64,000 nucleotides of DNA, from positions 1 through 64,000 of the forward strand of contig CALLVX010000076.1 of NCBI GenBank assembly GCA_938010765.1, read 5' to 3'. The notes under the pieces were generated by a model, which did not search any database, was not told the DNA's origin, and worked only from the letters and a program-made list of their open reading frames with translations. The stretch is from an uncultured Flavobacteriaceae bacterium. Its GTDB lineage: Bacteria; Bacteroidota; Bacteroidia; Flavobacteriales; Flavobacteriaceae. Made by a program: the position numbers and the translations under genes. Positions within the stretch are counted from its first letter, which is position 1. The number at the start of each line of letters is the position of its first letter. Positions 60,691 through 64,000 of this stretch are shown piece by piece.

Positions 60691-62244
60691 ATGGTCAAAA
60701 ACATTCAGTTGCGGGTACCCCTTAAAGAAGAAGAACAAACGGGCATACTTGCGCAAAAAGTGTCCCGCCACTTGGGCATTCCAAGCACGGACTTTGCATA
60801 CAAAGTACTTCGAAAATCGATCGACGCCCGAAAATCCACCATCTACTTCAATTACAAATTGGAAGTGTACATAAATGAACCCGCTCCCGTAACCGAGAAA
60901 TACACCTTTGCCTACCAAAATGTTTCCAATGCAAAACCAATTCACATCATTGGCTTCGGTCCGGCAGGAATGTGGGCGGCCTTGCGTTGTTTAGAGCTCG
61001 GCTTCAAACCTATTGTCATTGAGCGAGGAAAGGATGTTAGAGAGCGCCGAAGAGACTTAAAAGCAATCAATAGAGATCACCTTGTCGACCCGGACAGCAA
61101 CTATTGTTTCGGAGAAGGAGGTGCAGGCACCTATTCAGATGGAAAATTATATACCCGAAGTCTAAAGCGCGGTGATGTAAGGCGCGTTTTTGAAAGTTTG
61201 GTACATCATGGCGCCACCGATCAGATATTAATAGATGCGCACCCCCATATTGGCACAAATAAGCTACCCAAAATAGTCCAAAATATACGGGAAACAATTT
61301 TACAACATGGCGGCGAAGTACATTTCAATACTAAAGTAACAGATTTTATAATACATGGTAATCGACTGAAATCTATTATTTTAAACAACTCAACAGAAGT
61401 GAGTACCAATCGAACGATCCTGGCCACTGGGCATTCAGCAAGAGATATTTTTCACCTATTAAACGAAAAACGAGTTTTGTTAAAAGCAAAGTCTTTTGCG
61501 ATGGGGGTTCGCGTAGAACATCCGCAACACATTATCGACTCGGTACAATACCATTGCAAAAGTACTCGTAACCACCTACTCCCCGCAGCTGCCTACAGCC
61601 TAGTGCATCAGGTAAAAGAGCGAGGCGTCTACTCGTTTTGTATGTGCCCGGGCGGGTTTATCGTTCCTGCCGCAACGGCGCCAGGTGAAGTGGTCGTCAA
61701 CGGCATGTCGCCTTCAAAAAGGAACAACCTATATGCAAATTCTGGTATTGTGGTCGAAATTAACGCCGAAAAAGACCTTGGCAACTATGAGAAATATGGT
61801 GTATTTAAGGCATTGCAGTATCAAAAAGATCTAGAACGACTTGCCTTTACGGCAGGTGGCAGAACCCAGGTAGCCCCTGCCCAACGACTTACCGATTTTG
61901 TAGAAGGGAAAGTGTCGAACGATTTGAATGCTACAAGCTATCAACCAGGATTACAATCTGCCCCCTTACACTCATTGCTCCCAAAATTGATTGGCGGTAG
62001 ATTACGACAGGGGTTTAAGGAATTCGGAAAAAAGATGAAAGGCTACTATACCAAGGAGGCGAACATCGTGGGAGTTGAATCACGCACCTCATCACCTGTA
62101 AGCATTCCAAGGAACGAACGGCTAGAGCATCCCGAAATCAAAGGTCTTTTCCCCTGCGGCGAGGGTGGTGGTTACGCCGGCGGCATTATCTCTGCAGCGA
62201 TGGATGGGGAGCGATGTGCAGAAGCTGCCGCGAGTGCCCTGTAA
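60691..62244 (+). CDS. FAD-dependent dehydrogenase-like protein (COG2509 type)
   Basis: A 517-residue cytoplasmic flavoprotein. An N-terminal ~80-residue domain (NIQLRVPLKEEEQTGILAQK) precedes the FAD-binding motif GFGPAGMWAALRCLELGFKP (GxGxxG at residues 88-93). It is followed by VIERGKDVRERRRDLKAINR and GEGGAGTYSDGKLYTR, and near the end by LFPCGEGGGYAGGIISAAMD. This set is that of COG2509 proteins, whose substrate is unknown. The motif CMCPGGFIVPAATAPG is also typical. It is 75 nt before the acyl-CoA synthetase gene on the same strand. Confidence 0.9.
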   Translation: MVKNIQLRVPLKEEEQTGILAQKVSRHLGIPSTDFAYKVLRKSIDARKSTIYFNYKLEVYINEPAPVTEKYTFAYQNVSNAKPIHIIGFGPAGMWAALRCLELGFKPIVIERGKDVRERRRDLKAINRDHLVDPDSNYCFGEGGAGTYSDGKLYTRSLKRGDVRRVFESLVHHGATDQILIDAHPHIGTNKLPKIVQNIRETILQHGGEVHFNTKVTDFIIHGNRLKSIILNNSTEVSTNRTILATGHSARDIFHLLNEKRVLLKAKSFAMGVRVEHPQHIIDSVQYHCKSTRNHLLPAAAYSLVHQVKERGVYSFCMCPGGFIVPAATAPGEVVVNGMSPSKRNNLYANSGIVVEINAEKDLGNYEKYGVFKALQYQKDLERLAFTAGGRTQVAPAQRLTDFVEGKVSNDLNATSYQPGLQSAPLHSLLPKLIGGRLRQGFKEFGKKMKGYYTKEANIVGVESRTSSPVSIPRNERLEHPEIKGLFPCGEGGGYAGGIISAAMDGERCAEAAASAL

Positions 62245-62288
62245 ATGGGGTTTATGAAAGAAGAAGTATGGTACGTAGATAAAATACT

Positions 62289-62296
62289 TATCTTTA
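62289..62296 (+). promoter_or_regulatory. -7 box TATCTTTA before the acyl-CoA synthetase gene
   Basis: TATCTTTA matches seven of eight positions of TAnnTTTG and lies 22 nt before the ATG at 62319. The gene may therefore have its own promoter in addition to read-through from the flavoprotein gene. Confidence 0.45.
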
Positions 62297-62318
62297 GGAA
62301 AATGTACCATCTTTCTTT

Positions 62319-63962
62319 ATGATTCAATTCAATACCCCCCTAGAGGCGTTCTTGCATTGGGAAACAAAAAGCCCAGAACGTATTTTTTTCAACCAGCCCA
62401 TTCAAGGCACTATTAAAACATTCACGTACGCAGAAGTAGGCATAGAGGCACGCTGTATTGCCAATGCGCTTTCTAACTATCAATTGCCTAATCAAAGCCA
62501 TATTGCGCTTCTTTCCAAAAATTGCGCCCATTGGATTATTGCAGATTTGGCGATCATGATGGCCGGACATGTTTCCATACCCATTTACCCGACCCTTAAT
62601 GCGCAATCTATTGAACAAATATTGGCTTTGAGTCATACCAAGCTAATTATTATAGGTAAGTTAGATGATTTTGCATCGCAGGAACCGGGAATACGGTACA
62701 TCCCTAAAATAAGTATCGGTTTGTACGGCGAGAGTACAGGAGATTTATGGGAAGATTTGCTCGGACGGCACAAACCTATTGCCACAATCCATCAACAGCG
62801 GCAAGAAGATCTGGCAACCTTGATCTACACCTCTGGTACAACGGGGATACCAAAAGGGGTAATGCATAGTACCGGTAATTTTATGCGCAGTGCGTATCAA
62901 CTAGCCGAACTTGTTGTCTTGCCCGACCCTCCCAAACTATTCTCTTACCTACCCTTATCACATATCGCGGAACGCGCTGGTGTAGAGATGAGAGGTATGG
63001 CGATGGGTGCCTGTATATCGTTTGCCGAGTCTTTAGATACCTTTGCCAAGGATTTAGAGAACACCCAACCACATTCGTTCGGGGCCGTACCTCGAATAAT
63101 GACAAAATTTCAAGAGAAAATACTCGAAAGTATCCCTCAGAAAAAACTAAATGTTTTACTTAAGATTCCGATATTAAAAAGTCTGATTAAAAACAAGTTA
63201 CGAACAAAATTAGGCCTTAGAGATGCATTGATAATCGTGTGTGGGGCGGCCCCTATGGCGCCAAGTCTTATTCGCTGGTACAGGACGTTGGGAATCGAGG
63301 TTAACCAGATGTACGGTATGACCGAGGACTGTATTGTTTCGCACTCCAATTTACCCGGTGCGGATAGAATAGGTTCCGTAGGCAAGCCATTGCCCAAAGT
63401 ACAGGCCAAACTATCTGCCGAAGGAGAAATTTGTATCAAGAATGATTGCCTAATGCTGGGGTACTTTGAAAACCCTGAAGCCACCACCGACGCATTTACG
63501 GAAGATGGCTTTTTAAAGACAGGGGATATTGGCGAATATGACCACGACGGTTACCTTACGATTACCGGAAGGGCTAAGGACCAATTTAAGACCGACAAAG
63601 GAAAATACATATCGCCAGCTCCCATTGAATTGGAACTTTCCAAGAACACCGATATTGATCAAGTCTGTATTGTTGGCACGGGCATTCCACAACCCATCGC
63701 CTTAATAACCCCTTCGATACTGGCCAAGGCAAAAAACCAGGAAATGCTAATCAAGAGTTTGGGCGATACCTTGGCCGCGCTCAATCCACATTTGGAAAAA
63801 CATGAGAAGATTGAAAAGATCGTCATTATGAAAGAGGACTGGACGGTTGATAACGGCCTTATTACCCCAACCCTAAAAGTGAAGCGTACCAGTATCGAAA
63901 AAATACACCAACCCCTTTACAAATTGTGGTTCGACCTAGAAGATCATGTGATTTTCGAATAG
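62319..63962 (+). CDS. Long-chain acyl-CoA synthetase (AMP-binding)
   Basis: A 547-residue adenylate-forming enzyme that activates fatty acids with ATP and CoA. The P-loop-like motif is LIYTSGTTGIPKGVMHS at about residue 170. YGMTEDCIVSHSN, KTGDIGEYDHDGYLTITGRA and DQFKTDKGKYISPAPIE are the later signature segments, as in the FAA1/long-chain branch. The C-terminal catalytic lysine appears in LTPTLKVKR-type wording (ITPTLKVKRTSIEK). It could supply acyl-CoA to the beta-oxidation operon at the start of the window. The stop lies 38 nt before the window end. Confidence 0.92.
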   Translation: MIQFNTPLEAFLHWETKSPERIFFNQPIQGTIKTFTYAEVGIEARCIANALSNYQLPNQSHIALLSKNCAHWIIADLAIMMAGHVSIPIYPTLNAQSIEQILALSHTKLIIIGKLDDFASQEPGIRYIPKISIGLYGESTGDLWEDLLGRHKPIATIHQQRQEDLATLIYTSGTTGIPKGVMHSTGNFMRSAYQLAELVVLPDPPKLFSYLPLSHIAERAGVEMRGMAMGACISFAESLDTFAKDLENTQPHSFGAVPRIMTKFQEKILESIPQKKLNVLLKIPILKSLIKNKLRTKLGLRDALIIVCGAAPMAPSLIRWYRTLGIEVNQMYGMTEDCIVSHSNLPGADRIGSVGKPLPKVQAKLSAEGEICIKNDCLMLGYFENPEATTDAFTEDGFLKTGDIGEYDHDGYLTITGRAKDQFKTDKGKYISPAPIELELSKNTDIDQVCIVGTGIPQPIALITPSILAKAKNQEMLIKSLGDTLAALNPHLEKHEKIEKIVIMKEDWTVDNGLITPTLKVKRTSIEKIHQPLYKLWFDLEDHVIFE

Positions 63963-64000
63963 GTAGTGGCCGGTACCAAAGTAATATCCGATCTATTGGG

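Overview
The window comes from the chromosome of a Bacteroidota bacterium, most likely a marine member of the Flavobacteriaceae. The reasons are moderate GC, the Bacteroidetes -7 promoter box TAnnTTTG before several genes, many lipoprotein signal peptides, LytS/LytTR signalling with 2TM-domain proteins, a LETM1-related biofilm-type protein, and abundant secreted PD40/TolB-type hydrolases. I saw no rRNA, tRNA, CRISPR array, transposase, prophage or SusC/SusD pair.

Layout. 0-6.3 kb: the tail of a MarR regulator, then a beta-oxidation operon in the order of Bacillus fadN-fadA-fadE. A four-helix-bundle ORF sits between fadN and fadA, flanked by AGTACT-rich repeats; the operon ends at a hairpin terminator. 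6.3-9.8 kb: a DUF3829 lipoprotein, an orphan membrane-anchored protein and a PLP-dependent decarboxylase. 9.9-17.6 kb: a GH15 trehalase/glucoamylase-like enzyme divergent from a fused trehalose-phosphate synthase/phosphatase, which is tightly followed by an unknown lipoprotein, a TolB-like protein with two SnoaL domains and an MFS transporter. 17.6-25 kb: a TMEM175-type channel, two VOC proteins, M28 and M1 peptidases, a nitrilase, then about 1 kb of sparsely coding AT-rich DNA, a small multidrug-export-like membrane protein and a small hypothetical protein. 25-29.6 kb (minus): a large ThuA/sugar-dehydrogenase/PKD/cytochrome c lipoprotein and an NrtR/AraR-like Nudix regulator.

29.6-51.6 kb is rich in exported hydrolases: M28, TolB-amidohydrolase, amidohydrolase, a clearly broken amidohydrolase pseudogene, tricorn-like S41, astacin, VPS10/BNR protein and S9 peptidase. 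With the two upstream peptidases this suggests breakdown of external or periplasmic peptides. 51.7-55.7 kb holds an alpha/beta-hydrolase-OsmC fusion, a YdeI-type protein, a Cu-Zn superoxide dismutase and a LETM1-related protein. 55.8-60.5 kb (minus) is a signalling operon: DUF2141 protein, TPR protein, a LytS-type histidine kinase carrying a C-terminal 2TM domain, four separate 2TM proteins and a LytTR response regulator. The window ends with a COG2509 FAD-dependent protein and a long-chain acyl-CoA synthetase, which could feed the beta-oxidation operon at the other end.

The items I find most worth a second look are the 2TM array around one two-component system, the repeat-flanked four-helix-bundle cassette inside the fad operon, the structured intergenic region at 25.05-25.28 kb, the Nudix regulator with a destroyed catalytic box, and the multiply frameshifted amidohydrolase. 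All functional statements are from reading the sequence by eye; no database search was run.
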